In this document: in pieces, positions 1 through 13,759 of the stretch
Position numbering within the stretch: the first letter of the stretch is position 1
How the letters are laid out: every line of letters starts with the position of its first letter
NCBI GenBank assembly: GCA_003254905.1
Contig: QANU01011901.1
Span: 399,002 to 463,001 of the forward strand
Source: Nissolia schottii
Lineage: Eukaryota; Streptophyta; Magnoliopsida; Fabales; Fabaceae
DNA length: 64,000 bases
Direction of reading: 5' to 3'
The notes under the pieces: model-generated
The model's database searches: none
What the model was told of the DNA's origin: nothing
The model's input: only the letters and a program-made list of their open reading frames with translations
Position numbers and translations under genes: made by a program

Positions 1-54
1 GAAGAGAACGTCGGGGTCGAAGAGAACGACGGGGTCGAAGAGGATGACGAGCAA
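1..54. repeat. 21-bp tandem repeat at left edge, possible gene end
   Basis: About two and a half copies of a 21-bp unit of the form GAAGAGAACGNCGGGGTC plus spacer run from the window edge to about position 51. Read on the plus strand, the unit gives seven-residue acidic repeats (EENVGVE, ENDGVEE) ending in a TGA at 55-57, which could be the C-terminus of a protein entering from the left. Read on the minus strand, one frame is Ser/Thr/Pro-rich. The first 130 bases are clearly more GC-rich than what follows, which favours a genic edge. Neither reading can be chosen from this window. Confidence 0.35.
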
Positions 55-129
55 TGAACAGCGAAAATTTTCGAGAAAGAGAACAAAGCGTGGATTCACG
101 CGCGTGTTGGTGAGAGCGGGAGAAAGAGT

Positions 130-3100
130 ATATGAAACGGTTATTTGTGTATTCTAATACGGGTGTATGTATGGTGTATGATATATGGGTGTACATGTAG
201 CATAACTGTATACATATTATGAAATGGATCTGGGGGAAAACCATTTTTTTATGATTTATTATGTCATTTTCACCTTTATTATATTTAATTTTAAAATAAG
301 TTATTGGATAAAACGGTAATTTTGTGCTAGTACTACTCTCACCACCATTAAGTGATTATTTACCCAATTTTTTAACTTATTTTACTAACTCTTATTCACA
401 TCTTTTTTTTTTATCATTTATTCTGGTTACGCTTGTCACAGTTAATCTATTTCTCTTTCTAATCTTCATTGAGTTTGTTTTATTAGTAAATATTTTCTTC
501 TCACTTTATATTTATAATAAAAATCATAATTAATTTAATATTTGGCTGGCTAGCTTTTAATAATCAAACTCAAGAAATAGTGATCAAATAATTTCCATTT
601 TTATTTTAAGGCTCTATATAATTTTCTTCTTTTTTTTTTACATTTTGGATATTCCATGGTTTTTCTAACAGGTATTTACATCTCATTTTAGACTCAAGAA
701 TATGTTTTTCTACTAAATAAAATGTATTTTTCGGGTCTAACTTCTTCTTCCTTTTTTTTTTTGTATAGACTACGATTGTAACTTGCGATTTTTTCTTAAA
801 ACTTTTCCTCTGTTTCTGTCTGAAAAAGAAAATACCCTTCTTTTTTTCTCTGAGAAAAATTGCTCCCTTTTTTTTGTCAATAAAACTGCTTTTTATTGTC
901 TAGGCCCTTTTCTGAGTCAGAAAAAGCTTCACAAAAAGCTTCACTTAAGTCTTAAAGCACATTTTTCTTAAGCTTTACAAAAAATTGATTACAAGGGCCC
1001 ACAAAGTTATTTGGGTCTTATGGTGTTCAATATTCCCGTTCCCTTTCTTTTACATGATTGGGTCAGTAAATTCTGCCACATTAATTAGTTGACCAACTAA
1101 AACTATGGAGACCATGACCATGAAGCGCAATTTAGTACTGATTATATATTCTAAGATAGGCTTTATTTTTGGGCCTGATAAGATGGGCTTTCGAGCATTT
1201 ACATATCGATTTAACTTTTCTTCAGAATGATGGCCCAAAACATAATTTTAGGCCCAATTAGATACAACAACCGAAGAAGTCCTACTACAACTTTCCAATT
1301 CAACATCCAACAAATAGAACGTTCCAATTCGTTTACTTCTTCGACAAAAATAAAAAATGTAATTACAAGCGGATACTAGTTGACTCTCCAAAAATTTTAT
1401 TAGACGAAGTAAAGTCATAGAACAATTGTCAACTATTTAATGTCAAAGGGCATTAGGTGTTACAGCAAATCAAAAGTTGCAAATTAATTAACCTTAATTT
1501 GAGTGTTTCTTTCTAATTAATTCAATCGCAAAACAACAACATTTACTGAAAATTGTAGTTTATAGCTACAATGCTCACCCAGCTGACTCACTAAACAATG
1601 TTTTAAGAATTATGTATTTCGGAAGTTGACATGTTAGTTTTGAGTTTTGACATTTGGTCTTTTTCCACCTTTTTTTGGGTAGGCAAAATTTTGTTTTTGA
1701 CTAAGCTAAAACCTTGTTGATGAGTTGTTAATTAAGAAAGCTTTGAACCTTTGACGGTGTTGAATGTGAAAATAAGTGGCAGGTTTTAAGATACCATTCA
1801 GAATCTTACCTATAAAATGAAATCATTGCATGTAACTACACCACCATTATCAAAATGAAAACTCCTCCAAAAAAAATATATCTTAGATAGTATTAATCTA
1901 TAATCAACACACCGATACATGCATTCCTAAAATTTGACCGAGATTCTTAGGATAATATATAATATATGCTAACCTGAGAATTCATTGTTGACAAGCACAC
2001 TATATAAAGAAAGCGATTAGTTGTGGTAATTATACACCAAGAGATGGCTTCATATTTAGTTAATGCATTTTAATTTCCCTCTTGTTGTTTAAACTTAAAA
2101 TAAACAAACTTGCAAAATAAATAATCATTAAAACAGTGGTTATTGAAGACTTCTCCACTTCATGTAGAGGCTTTTTGATTAAGAAGAAAATAAATGGAAC
2201 GCATATGTTTTTAAAACTTGTTGCATGGGGTTTTAGCTATAACCAATATAGGGAATAAACGATGGACATAGGCAAGTTTGATTTGACTTAATAGATTAAT
2301 TTTGTTGGGCTTTAACGAAATCACATGCATGTCTTTATGCCTAACGTTTCTACAAGAATGTATAATTCAGTTTATAGAGCTTAGCTTTTTCTTTTCACTT
2401 TGCAAGGGAATTGCTAGTGCTGAGTTCAAACACCAAAGCTAGTTTGTGCGAGAGATTAATTTATATGTTCCCCAAAATGATTACACTTCGCTAGTACATG
2501 ATAGAAACCTATATCGTGAACAAAGTGCTTTTTAGCTTTGCCTTCCACTTTGGATTTGAACTCCAAAGCTTCGTTTATTGGCGTTAGGCTAGGTTTCTAC
2601 ATTCCTATTACAATATAACTACTTAAAGTAGGATTTTGCTAGTGAGTACTCTTAGTTAAATCACTGATTAAGCAAGCAAAAATAATATTTTTTTATTAAA
2701 AATATAAAATTTTAAGTTTTTAATAGAATTGAATGCAGAAAATTCATTATTTTTTATCTGCTTAAGCACTTGCTCGTTAAAAAAATCCTTTAAATTGGTT
2801 TCATAGATATTTAGTGCATGCTAGCTTGGCCTATTAGAAGTATGGTCCAAAACATAATTGCCCAAGTTCCGCGTATTGTGCTTCAGCATTTCATAGTAAA
2901 GCATGCAAAAAAAGAAGAAGGAAAAAAAATGGCAAAATTTCTCCATGCAAATATGCAATAATTGTACTAATTAAGTGGTGGTAACGAACAACCATGCACA
3001 TGACACTAATTATTATAATTAATTAGTTGCAGTTTTTACTGGGATGTGTCATAAACTCGCCATCTAACAAGTCCTCTTTTGTACTTTCTCTTCTAGGTAA

Positions 3101-5775
3101 TGTAAAAAAGTGTCTGTTTTAGTTTCCAAGCATGATGAACAAATTGATTCTTATTGGTTAGCCCTTTTATATGCTTTCAATGTTTAGCAGGTTACTTTGA
3201 CATCTGTATTAAATCCTTGGTGATACTTTTTTACTCATCTTATCCTTGATGAGTCTTGCAATTTACAAATAATTAAAGAAAGAAAAGAAAACGCTCACCT
3301 ACAAGAGAGATATATAGCAATATTTAGGGTCACTCAATCTTTATTCAAAAAAATCTCCCATCATAAAATTATGAGTACCTTTAAAAAAAAACCTTAGTTT
3401 GAGAAAATAATATAACCATACAATATTTTTACAAGTTCACATTTAAATTGTGAGGATAGAATATGAGACAAATAAATGAGACATAATTTTTTATTTCAAT
3501 CACAAGTCATTTATCATGTGCAATGAGCTATCATCGTGTCAAGTCTTATAATTAATTAATGAGACAAACAACTAAAATAACTTAGATAATTGCTGCTAAT
3601 TAATTCATTATTGCCCCCACAAAATTTCCATTCAATAAGGAAATTAAGAAATGTATAGAGTACTTCATCATATCCTTTGATATGTAATATACACACTGAT
3701 ATTGGACTTTGATCACTTTCCCTTTTGTTTTGTGTTTTGTTTTGGTGAGTGGAGTTTGATCACTCTATGGAATACAGATTTAGTAAAAATATTGAAAGGC
3801 ACGTTATAAAAGTAACATCACGCAAAAGGACAAATAGAATGCAGCCAAAAAATTTAATCTGAAAGGGAAAAGTTGATTGTAACAAAAGTTAAATTTCTGC
3901 AAAAGAGAGAAAGGAAAAAAACAGAAAGGTGGCTAACATTGGCATAATGGGAGAATAGATTAGCATTACGAGAAAGCAAATTGGTGAATTTAAAAAGAAA
4001 ATTCTTCAAGTCTTCGAGAAACAGAAGAAAAAAAAATGTGTATGGCCATTCATTACTCAACACAATAATTTATAACATAATTTTTTTCCCTTAATTCTGA
4101 TAATACCTACGAATTTTTCATTGGATAAATCCAGAAGTAGAACACTCAAAAAGTTTACAAAGACAAGTCCTTTTTACAACGTGCGTGGACTTCATTTCAT
4201 GAGTACCATTGAATCTGGACTTGGCTATATAACTTATCTTTCTTCAAATATTTGATCATATCTTCATAAATTTGAAGACCTATAATGATACATCACTTTC
4301 TCAAGCTTTCTCTTATCACTACCCATGTGCTGTTACAAATCCAGATATCATAACCGTAACCCTTTCCTTATCATCTTTATGGTCTTTGTCTTCTATTTTC
4401 CTTTCAAAATATTGCCCTAATTAGTAAATATGATTTTCACGTAAAAATAAATAAAGATTATTCCATAGTAATATTAGTAAGATAGGGGAACAATTAAACA
4501 ATTAAGTATGGAAGCAATTGCCAAACTTGATGCGAACCATCAAGAATCCTTTCAGTGTTGGTCTACTCTATCTCTAATTGTGCTACTTTGTCCATAATTT
4601 ATGTGTCATTATTGTTAGATCTTAGTTGTTCTTTGTTCCTTTCATTCCACTTACCATATAATATAAATATATATATATATATGTTAANCCTTCAAAAAAG
4701 ATGAAATCATAGCTAAGAAATAGAGATATTCTCAGTTTTTCAGGAAACGTTTGCTTCAATGTATATTTACTATTCTTGATAATGAGCAATTGAAAATGTT
4801 TTATTCTCATGTCATGAGAATGAGAATATTGCACAGAAAATATTAATTTATCCTTAATTTTATTTAAATATATATATATATATACATATATTATTTTGTT
4901 ATGAATATTTTGATTATTATCATACATGTTCTTAGGAATATTATCACCAAACAAATATGTTAATAATTTATTATTGAGAAGCTTAAAAAAATTATTCTCA
5001 AAAATTTTAATGATAAAACAAATAAGTTTTATGGGATTTAGAATATCATTTCAAAATATTGTATTCCTCCTCATTTGATTCCTGTGAGAATGTGTTCGAA
5101 ACTTGAAACAAACGTTCCTTTATATCAAAAATTGCTTAAGTGGGAGGGAAATTGTACAGAATTAAAAATAAATAAATATTGCAGCTTTTCTTTTATAAAA
5201 AAATAAATATGGCATCTATGAACAGATAACTCATTACTTTCAAACAAAGTACAACATAAAATCATGGGCGGCTCAATAGTTTCATATGCATTGCCTTAAA
5301 GTCAAATACAAAATAAGGTACTTCAGTTAATTAAAATAGAAATTATTAAAATTCTCTTTTAATCAATTTTTGGATAAATAAATTTTTTAATTAAACTTTG
5401 CAATCAAATTACTTCAATAATTTTTAAATACTGAAATATTAATTAGAGAAGCATGAAAATAATATTATTCTATTGATTATCGGCCTTCACTTTTAATGAG
5501 AAATGAGATAATTATTTGAGAAATCAGAAGAAAAAAATATTGCTATATATACACTTAATTTGAAATAAAAAAATTATCTCAATTGATTAATTTGTATTTT
5601 CGATATAATTAATCATATTATTGTGAACTATATATAGGCCTCAAAAAATTTTGAGGCCTAAATCCCTTATTATGGCTTTATGCAAGAGCCAAACCATGCA
5701 CAAAATGAAGAGGGGGAAACTAATAAGGAAAGTTAAAAAAAGGGGTAAAATAGTGGAAACTTCTTTTATTTATTT

Positions 5776-5780
<5 letters not shown>
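130..5780. other. AT-rich spacer without recognisable gene
   Basis: No open frame in this stretch has coding character. The longest ones are low-complexity Phe/Leu/Ile-rich translations of AT-rich DNA. It contains homopolymer runs, a GGCCCA cluster near 1170-1255, AT microsatellites at about 4667-4682 and 4868-4882, and one ambiguous base (n) at 4688 beside the first of these, probably an assembly uncertainty. Confidence 0.6.
1165..1256. promoter_or_regulatory. GGCCCA/TGGGCC cluster (site II-like)
   Basis: Several TGGGCC, TGGGCT and GGCCCA hexamers lie within about 90 bp. Such site II elements are typical of promoters of plant housekeeping genes, ribosomal proteins and nuclear genes for mitochondrial proteins. 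No gene start is recognisable next to it, so a promoter function is only suggested by the motif density. Confidence 0.25.

Positions 5781-5788
<8 letters not shown>

Positions 5789-5812
<24 letters not shown>
5789..5812. repeat. (AT)n microsatellite
   Basis: About 12 uninterrupted AT units, preceded by a short CATA run. A simple repeat likely to vary in length between individuals. Confidence 0.9.
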
Positions 5813-5813
<1 letters not shown>

Positions 5814-6020
5814 TAATTTGGGTGTTTATTTATTCATTTTTTTTTCAAAAATGGCTGTGTGATAGAAATGTACATGCACACGCTGATGCCTATTATTTCC
5901 CTTATCATGTTAGAGCATTTTGTGTGGTACAAAAGTGCTACACAAGTCGACTTTTAACATTAAAAGATGGCAAAATGTTCATTGATATATGTATGCTCCA
6001 TTAGGGAGAAAGGAAAAAAA

Positions 6021-6052
6021 AACACACACACACACACACAAACAAACACACA
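6021..6052. repeat. (AC)n microsatellite
   Basis: A run of about ten AC units followed by an interrupted AAAC/AC stretch, in AT-rich spacer. Confidence 0.85.
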
Positions 6053-6753
6053 ATGCATTATATATAATTCTAACAAATTTTTATATATATCACTTTCAAT
6101 ATTTTCTCTATCTACTACTTTATATACAGAAATGTCATAGCAACCAAACAGAATGGAACTGTTCTTATAGAATCATTATCATTTTATTAATGGCTTTTCG
6201 AGCATCTATCTATTCGATAGTGGTGGAATATTGTAGGGTTTTGGTGACTTGGCTATGCATAGGATCCAAGTAAAACGACATATCTATGATAATAACTACA
6301 AACTTGGAGGTCAATTTTTCCACGAGATAGCGTAACCGTGGACGGTTATCTAATCATCTAATCAATCAACGTTAACTTGATACTCTCAAATCTTTTATAT
6401 CCTAACCTAAATCTTACCAAAACAAAAAAAAAGAAAAAAAATACACCTAATAATTAATCTCTTATAATTTGGACACCTCCTCATTCCTTTGTGCCTCTGT
6501 GGAGCAATCTCAACAGGAGATCACCCCATGCAGGTGATACAAATATCGATCAGTCAAAGTTTTAACTCTCACAAATTTTTGTATGGTGATGCGGTATGTC
6601 TACAAACGTTGCACTTTGTTCAGTTATTTATCCATTTTTTAATTTTTCTGTAATGGTCAATTAAAGCGATAATTAATTAAAATCAATATAATTAATTAAA
6701 TTTATAATGTCAAATCAAATTTATAACGTCTAATTAAAACTAACTAATCAAAT

Positions 6754-6941
6754 TTATAACCGTTAATAAATATTTTGTTTGTCTCTTTTTATCTTTTTCC
6801 ACTTCTATAAAAATCACCAATTAAAAATCACCAATCAATCAGAATCTAAACACTACCCACCCACCTCTACCCAAAATGAAACAATAACATGATGCATCAT
6901 TTAATGGTTTACATTCACAACAAAAATTTATCCGCGTTAAT
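6754..6941. repeat. Direct repeat, copy 1 (pairs with 7574-7787)
   Basis: This block starts TTATAACCGTTAATAAAT, continues through CCACTTCTATAAAAATCAC and the segment ACACTACCCACC, and ends with TCACAACAAAAATT. The same series of landmarks recurs in the same order about 820 bp to the right. Both copies have small indels, so the duplication is not recent. No coding capacity is seen. Confidence 0.75.
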
Positions 6942-7226
6942 GGAAAAATTCCAGGAATAAAACATACAAAATGCCATCTTCCCCAAATAAACCAATTTGA
7001 AAGTTGTTCCTAAAATAAACAAACTTTCCTATGAAGTTGACTCCTGTTTAACTAAAAAAAGTTACAAGAGTCGATTCAAATCGACTACTTTTACAATCTA
7101 TTTAAATTAACTCCTTTAGAAAAAAAAATCTAAATCACATAATATTCTGAGTGTATATCAAGGTTTAGGAGAAAATATTTCATTGTATGATATACATGTT
7201 AATGGCTTATTTATGGATGCGTAAAA

Positions 7227-7560
7227 TTAGTATTAAAATCTCGTCAATAATTTTTAATTTATTTTTTTAATAAATTGTGACTGAAAAAATGACTAAGATT
7301 AAGATGAATGTTCAGAATAAATAAAAATCAAAATTAGTAATTATATATAATCAATAGTTGATTTTGTAGATTTTGTAGATTTCTAAATCAATCAATATTT
7401 AAAATAAAATCAATTAGTATTAAAATCTCGTCAGTGATTTTTAATTTTTTTTATTAAATTGTTACCAAAAACAATAATTAAGATTAAGATGATTATTTAA
7501 AATTAATAAAAATTTAATATCAATAATTATTAATAATTAGTAATTAATTAATATCAATAA
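7227..7560. repeat. Short diverged tandem repeat, about 187-bp spacing
   Basis: The phrase TTAGTATTAAAATCTCGTCA occurs at 7227 and again at 7414. Each is followed by a similar AT-rich tail with TAAGATTAAGATGA. It lies between the two copies of the larger direct repeat, so the region 6750-7790 has duplicated more than once. Confidence 0.6.
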
Positions 7561-7573
7561 TTATTAAGATTAT

Positions 7574-7787
7574 TTATAACCGTTAATAAATGTTTTGCTC
7601 TTCTCTTTCTACCTTTCTCCACTTCTATAAAAATCACTAATTAAAAAAAGGGAGAACAGATTAATTATAATCTAAACCCTAAACCATAATCTAGACACTA
7701 CCCACCACCCTCTACCCAAAATGAAACACCAACACGACGAGCATTTAATGTTTTACAATCACAACAAAAATTCATCTTCATGTTAAT
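7574..7787. repeat. Direct repeat, copy 2 (pairs with 6754-6941)
   Basis: Second copy of the block described at 6754-6941. It carries about 25 extra bases around AATCTAAACCCTAAACC that are absent from copy 1. The remaining landmarks, including the TATA-like CTTCTATAAAAATCAC, keep their order. Confidence 0.75.
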
Positions 7788-9344
7788 ATATCTTTGTGGC
7801 TTGCTTTTTAACTATATATGAAGAAAGAGCGTGTCAATTTATCCATTTTCAAGACCAACTTTTTAATGATAACCTCCCCATATATGACCCATATGTCTTC
7901 AGTGTATTCTTTTTCTTCTCTATGAAAGGTCACCAACTCAAAAGTGGAGTTTTACTAAAAAAAGATCCCAAAGATTGGTTGAAGCAATGGTCCCCTACAT
8001 GGAACCTATGTGAAGTATAGACATGTGTCATGGATGGCGGAGCCACCGGGGGGACACGTGGCTTGCTGCCCCATGACCCAAATCTGATCATCCTGCCATG
8101 TATGGCCACCAATCACCACCACCGGTGTGAACTCGACTTTAAAAGGCAAACTAGAGATAATGGCAACCCCTCTAATTTTGAGGCAACTTGAACAATCAAA
8201 TCGGTAGGAGCTAGAGAATTTGTGGGCATGTAATCTAATTAAGTTAATCAAGACAAAGCTTATAAGTTGTACTATTAATTATTAGTCGGGGAAACTACAC
8301 GTATCCTCTTATTAAAGTGGATAATGAGTTTTAACACATTATATATTGTAATGAGTTTTATATGAGGAGATTAACTTATAATGAAGGCCTTATAAAAATT
8401 TGAGTTCTCCACAATAATAATTAATTTTTCAGATATGATTCTCTAAAGATAATTATAAATGATTCTTTTATTGAGAGTCGATCAATCAAAAAGTCTCATT
8501 CCAAAAAAAAATAACAATATAACAAGTATTATGTCGAGCTCATAAGAACTTGCACTCGTCTGTTCTATTTTGGGCGGGACTTATGCTTATATACACAAAA
8601 GTTGAACCTAAATATTTAATTAAGCTAAAATAACTTTCACCAACTGAAAATAATAATAATTTATGACTATTATTATCAATATTACGGTCACACGATAATG
8701 GTTTTTTTATATAAATGATTAGTATTCAAATTTTAGAATATAATAAACTTTGATTAATGAATCGAGTTACTATTACATTATAAAAATAAATTTCTCTTAA
8801 CATTTCTTTTCATTCGTAAGACTCAACCCTACATGTATGAATTAAGCGGTGGCAGTGGACTATTTTCTAAATGAGGGTAGAGGGTGCAATGAAACAAACA
8901 AGACGCTCTTGTAGACCACACGAGGGGGGCTGTACTACGTTTGTAAATCATGTAGGAAGCACTTCTTGTTTTCATATGTAAGATATTAGTTTGCTGCTGG
9001 TGCAAATGTTGTAGAGTTAGAAACCAACATAGTTACGTATGCTTTACAAAAACTAGCAAAGACTAGGGAACACAGATTCACGCCTAGGTTTATAATATAT
9101 TATGCTTTTTAACCTTATTAATAATTTAGTTCCTAAGCCCCCCATGCGTGCGTCTCAAGGACAAGACATTATTAATGATGCTCGTCTTTTTCATATGTGC
9201 TTTGCTTTGCTTTGCTTTGCTATGGCGGCTTCTTCTTCTTTTTTATTTATCACATTTTATCAAAGACAAGTATATGGATTTATTCTGTATGAGCTTAGTT
9301 AGCTTAATCTCACGAGAACCATTACTTTAAGAATTTGATTTTGA

Positions 9345-9400
9345 TGCACTGACAGTGTAAAGATTTTTATGCAGTCGTCCAATTACATTATTTCGTTTAG
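9345..9400. repeat. Dispersed repeat copy (GCACTGACAGTGTAAA family)
   Basis: Contains GCACTGACAGTGTAAAGAT, then TCCAATTACATTA. Diverged relatives lie near 13258-13330, 15640-15700, 17400-17460, 46695-46745 and 46800-46865. The repeated order of a 'cactgacagtgt' core, a run around TTTTTACA and an 'ATTNAATTA' tail marks them as one old short element family, probably MITE-derived. Confidence 0.5.
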
Positions 9401-10032
9401 ATGATTTTTTTTAAGTAACGAGTACGATAATCAACTATATTTCCTAATTGTGTTGATATATGATTTGATGAAAATATAAAACTCTTTTACATGGCCAATG
9501 ATCAATGTATTTCATTTAAATATTTACCTTAATTTAGTCATGCTTTTGATATAAATTCAACTTTATTGTCCACATGTGATGCGAAGCCAATGAATTAGAA
9601 CTGAATTTTGATTATCGCTCTGATCCCCATAATGTAGTTTAATTAAAGTTTAGCAAACGATCGAAAGAATGCAAATTGGAACAAAAAAGACGCGTAATAG
9701 AAAGAGGAAATTGATTAATAAACCCTTCTAATTTTCAGTAGAATATTCAGAAACGTATTCAACATGTTTCACGTTGGATATATATAGAGTTGAGTTCATA
9801 TACATAGATATTTAACCAATAAAATATATCAAATTGGAAGAAAACACAAAAAATTTGGAATTGGCTGCTATAGCTTAGTTGAGAAATATTATTTATTTAT
9901 CATTACAAATAACATTTTCTCATAGTCCAAAGCAGGTGCACATGGATGACATTAATTTTAATTCTTCATATCATGTGGGAATTGTTCTTCACGGTAACCT
10001 AGAAATGGTGTCTTTGTCTACACAATATCCTC

Positions 10033-10057
<25 letters not shown>
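10033..10057. repeat. (AT)n microsatellite
   Basis: About 12 AT units followed by an interrupted GTATGTATATATAT tail. Confidence 0.9.
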
Positions 10058-10065
<8 letters not shown>

Positions 10066-12293
10066 ATATATTTATATAAATAATAGAGACACTTGAAATT
10101 AACCAGACAGGGAATGAACAAAATAACTTCTTCAACTTGGGCATCTTTTAAATTTACGGAACATATGTCTAACTAGCTAGCTAGGTCAACCTTTGTATAC
10201 CAAAATAGATCGATGGATCTCTCATGTCATATCATTTTCATTTTGTCTAATCATAATTGTATACTATATACTCGATTTTTCTTTAAAAAAAATAATAATA
10301 TATCTTGTAAATTTTTGAAGTGGTTGTGTCCTTGTGTATGTGCATGTATCAGTGCTTCATATATATAAATTGGTTGTAAAGAAATATCAAAAAAGAAATC
10401 AGGTACATTAAAATTGTAATTTTTTCTTTAAATTGTGTAGGTTATGTACCTTTTTTCCTCTTTTAATTTTTTTCAGCAGGATTTTCCCTTAGAGAATTTT
10501 AATGAAGTATGACTCACATGAGCTGAATTTGTTTCCAGTGAGTAGTCTGATTTGTACTTGCTTGCCCTAATGTGATTTAAACCTTTTTTTCACATCTAAA
10601 AAGTATTAATGTGTTGGGTAGTTGGTCAAGGGAAAAATTTAAATCAATGGAGTGGGAATTAACAGATTAAATAATGAGTTGAGCATCACACTTTAATTCA
10701 AAATTTTAAGACAATAAATTTATGAATCCTCTTAATTATATAATCTTCATTTAATTCATTTTTAAACGATATAAAAGTTAATTACAATTGAAATTAATTT
10801 TCCCAACATGGTGTGCTTCCCTCATTAGTAGGTGCTCTTCTGAGTATTAAACACATTATTACAGCTAAGCACGGGGATAGCTCAAGATAAATAAAAATTT
10901 AAATAAATAAATTAAGTGAGAAACCAAATAAAAAGTCGAGATCCACATATCAAACTAAAAATTTAAGATAATAAATTTATAAATCTTCCTATATTTATAT
11001 ATTATAATGCATTTTTAATCTATGTAGAACATCCTTACTTACGTTTGAAATTCTAACATTATGATACTCTTTCGAAAGCATGCATGTCTTTTGATCTCGA
11101 TGACCCTTATCGTGATTTATTGCTATTATAACGGCGAAATATAGAATTCCTTCACAAGAGTACTTCAGTATTGATTGTATTCTAAACGCGTCAATAACGT
11201 TGATTTTATGGCATTAGAATGTACTCTTAGTATACTTTAAGATAAGACATCACATAATTAATGATTTTATTGCATTCATCAAGTAAGTAGTAAAATAGCA
11301 TGCTGTGCAAATACAATGGATTAGTTCAGTTTTCAGGGCACATCTTTCTACTGTTCTACACCTTTTTATACCTAACATAAGTATACTTCTTAAGAAGGGA
11401 GGAAATACACGCTTTGCTCTAAAATTCAAAGAGGTCAAAAAGATTAGAGAGAAAAATAAATAAAAGAATAGCATATAATAATCAACGAACATATATGTAT
11501 GTGTAGGCAATTTGGGTCAAAGACGCTTTCAGATGAAATTAATAATGTAGAGGCGAAAGATAATGAAATTATACATCAACTTGTTGTGAATTAGTAAGTC
11601 AGATGGCCCATTTCAATTATTTCAATATATTACACAAACTTTGTGATTTGATGAAAACACCGTCCATAAACAGAAATGTCAACGCCATAAATCCTGAAAA
11701 CCCGGCCATCTTTTGACAAAGTAAAAAGACCACAAGGAAAACTATGGATGGTGTAAGTGTCACTCTCATTCAACCCAAAATATTCCTTATTTTGGCGCAT
11801 GGTTCCCAACAACGCACCCCATTGTAAATAAAACTTTTCGGTGGATAATTATCGAGATTAATTTTTATACATAGTTAATGTATAAGAATTTTATAATGTC
11901 ATTCAATTATGTATTATCACAACAATAAAAATGGTTTATGTATTGAACAAATAGTTTCACATATAATAAAACAAATTGAATAACAATATAAAATATTTTT
12001 ACACATACAAAAATTAGTTATCAATTTGAAAGAGTTGGGATGGCTTAGAATGCCTTCTTAAGTTCTTATGGTATAATCACTCGCCAATAATGCTGTAATC
12101 AATTATGTGGGGAAATTTGATCACTGATTAAGCTTGACAAATTACTTACTTAGTTACTCTTCTTGTAATCAACTTTGCACTATAAGGTCATTTACATTAC
12201 TAACAAAACAGGTTTTGACCACGTTGCAACAGTTCTTTAAGAGTACTTAATTAATTAAAGTTGTTTAATTAACACAGGGGAATGGATTCATTT

Positions 12294-12432
12294 ATGTGTA
12301 ATTTTCACATGATAATATGATATGTGATATTTTGTTATCAATTTTTTTTATTGATTATGTTATGTATAAATCAAACACTTTAAATTCATGATAAGATATC
12401 ATATATAATTTTGTCATGTGAAAATTACACAT
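12294..12432. mobile_element. 139-bp foldback (MITE-like) element
   Basis: The left end ATGTGTAATTTTCACATGA (12294-12312) is an inverted copy of the right end TCATGTGAAAATTACACAT (12414-12432). Further similarity continues inward (GATATGTGATAT against ATATCATATAT). The near-perfect 19-bp termini and AT-rich centre are what a non-autonomous DNA transposon looks like. I could not find a clear target duplication, so the superfamily is unassigned. Confidence 0.6.
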
Positions 12433-13257
12433 GAGATGACATGTACATATGAATAATAGCACATATGTCTAATTTTTAATCATGACTCATTGATTATTTA
12501 TAAAATTAACAAGGGGGTAGGTATATCTTGTGACAGTTTGGACTTAGGAAGGAGAAAGTGTGTTGAAATTCAGATAAAGAAAAACAAAACGCGAAGAATT
12601 ATAGTAGTGTCATCACATTTGAAGCAATTTCTTAATATGCAACTCCCTAGCTATGACTTTTCAACCATCTTTACTTTATGCTTCTCATGCTAACTCTTTA
12701 ATTTCTTTTTGATATTCCCTTCTTCTCTTTCTTCTTCCATCTTGTCCGTTATCCCCTGAATTTCCCATCAGAATGCATGATTAATAAACCAATGACCTAA
12801 ATTCCAAAACCCTTGATTGTTAATGTATTATTACCTATATATAAAAAATAAAAATAAAAAAGACATGTGGAAGATGACTACTAGCTAGCTAGTATGAAGG
12901 AATAATCAAAATAGAATTAGTAAGAGTATATATAATGCTCATGAACCTGTATTAATGGGTGTTGGGTATTGGTGGGGCTTAACAACATGATGTGCTCTTA
13001 ATTTCATATTTCCTTTTAAGTTCTAAGAAAGTGTTGTTATTGTAGTGGGAATGACACGTGTCAAAGATCGAAGTGGGTATCTTGTTGATCTTCTTTTAGC
13101 CTCCTTTGGGTAGCTCTAGTCTCCTTGTGGGGAGTAGGAATTGGAATATCTCCCCAATTTTGTCTCTTTAGCTGTGAACCCCCATTCATACTGCACCCTT
13201 GCTATGCATAATTAGTGCCAAAATATTAATTAATCGATAATTAAATAGAGATTATTG

Positions 13258-13330
13258 TTATGCATTGACAGTGTCAAATTTTTGTCAATTTTTATACTAT
13301 CATTATTTCATATACACGACTTTTTAAGTA
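13258..13330. repeat. Dispersed repeat copy (GCACTGACAGTGTAAA family)
   Basis: Carries GCATTGACAGTGTCAAAT followed by a Tyr-like AT stretch with TACTATCATTATTTCA, matching the order seen at 9345-9400. Diverged. Confidence 0.4.
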
Positions 13331-13759
13331 GTAAGAAAAAAATATCTTTTTTTTATGCGACAATATATTAGACGATAGCATAAAAATAAAATTTAGACAG
13401 TAAAAACATAACAATTAAACTCTTAGCAGTTATTATATTATGATATGCGTGGAAATATGTATATTCTTATAAAAAAAATTATTTTTCTTTAACCAGTTAG
13501 AGATTCTAAAAAAAATAACTAATCTCTTCTCATAAATTGTGTCTCTATTTTCACTAAAAGGTTTTCAGATCAATGGAATTGGTATCTATCGACGAGGTGC
13601 ACATGAGCTAAAAGGAGTTGTTTTAACTTAACCAAAATCACCAATTACTTTGAGTTTAAAATTTATATAACCTTATGCAAGTTATATCTCCAATTTACAA
13701 TTTCTCTCACTTAAAAAAATCAAAATCTAGCACGTAAGAATCTCCTAACCACGACAAAG

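Larger units (their letters stand above)
8260..12290. other. AT-rich spacer, no gene seen
   Basis: Short open frames here have no family resemblance and poor composition. The content is an (AT)n repeat at 10033-10057, one copy of a dispersed repeat near 9345-9400 and another diverged one near 11870-11930, and scattered A/T runs. Confidence 0.55.

Noticed and set aside
7930-8251. GC-richer island with overlapping minus-strand frames
   Set aside because: The frames are short and overlap each other without a recognisable domain. GC content alone was not enough to call a gene or an element.
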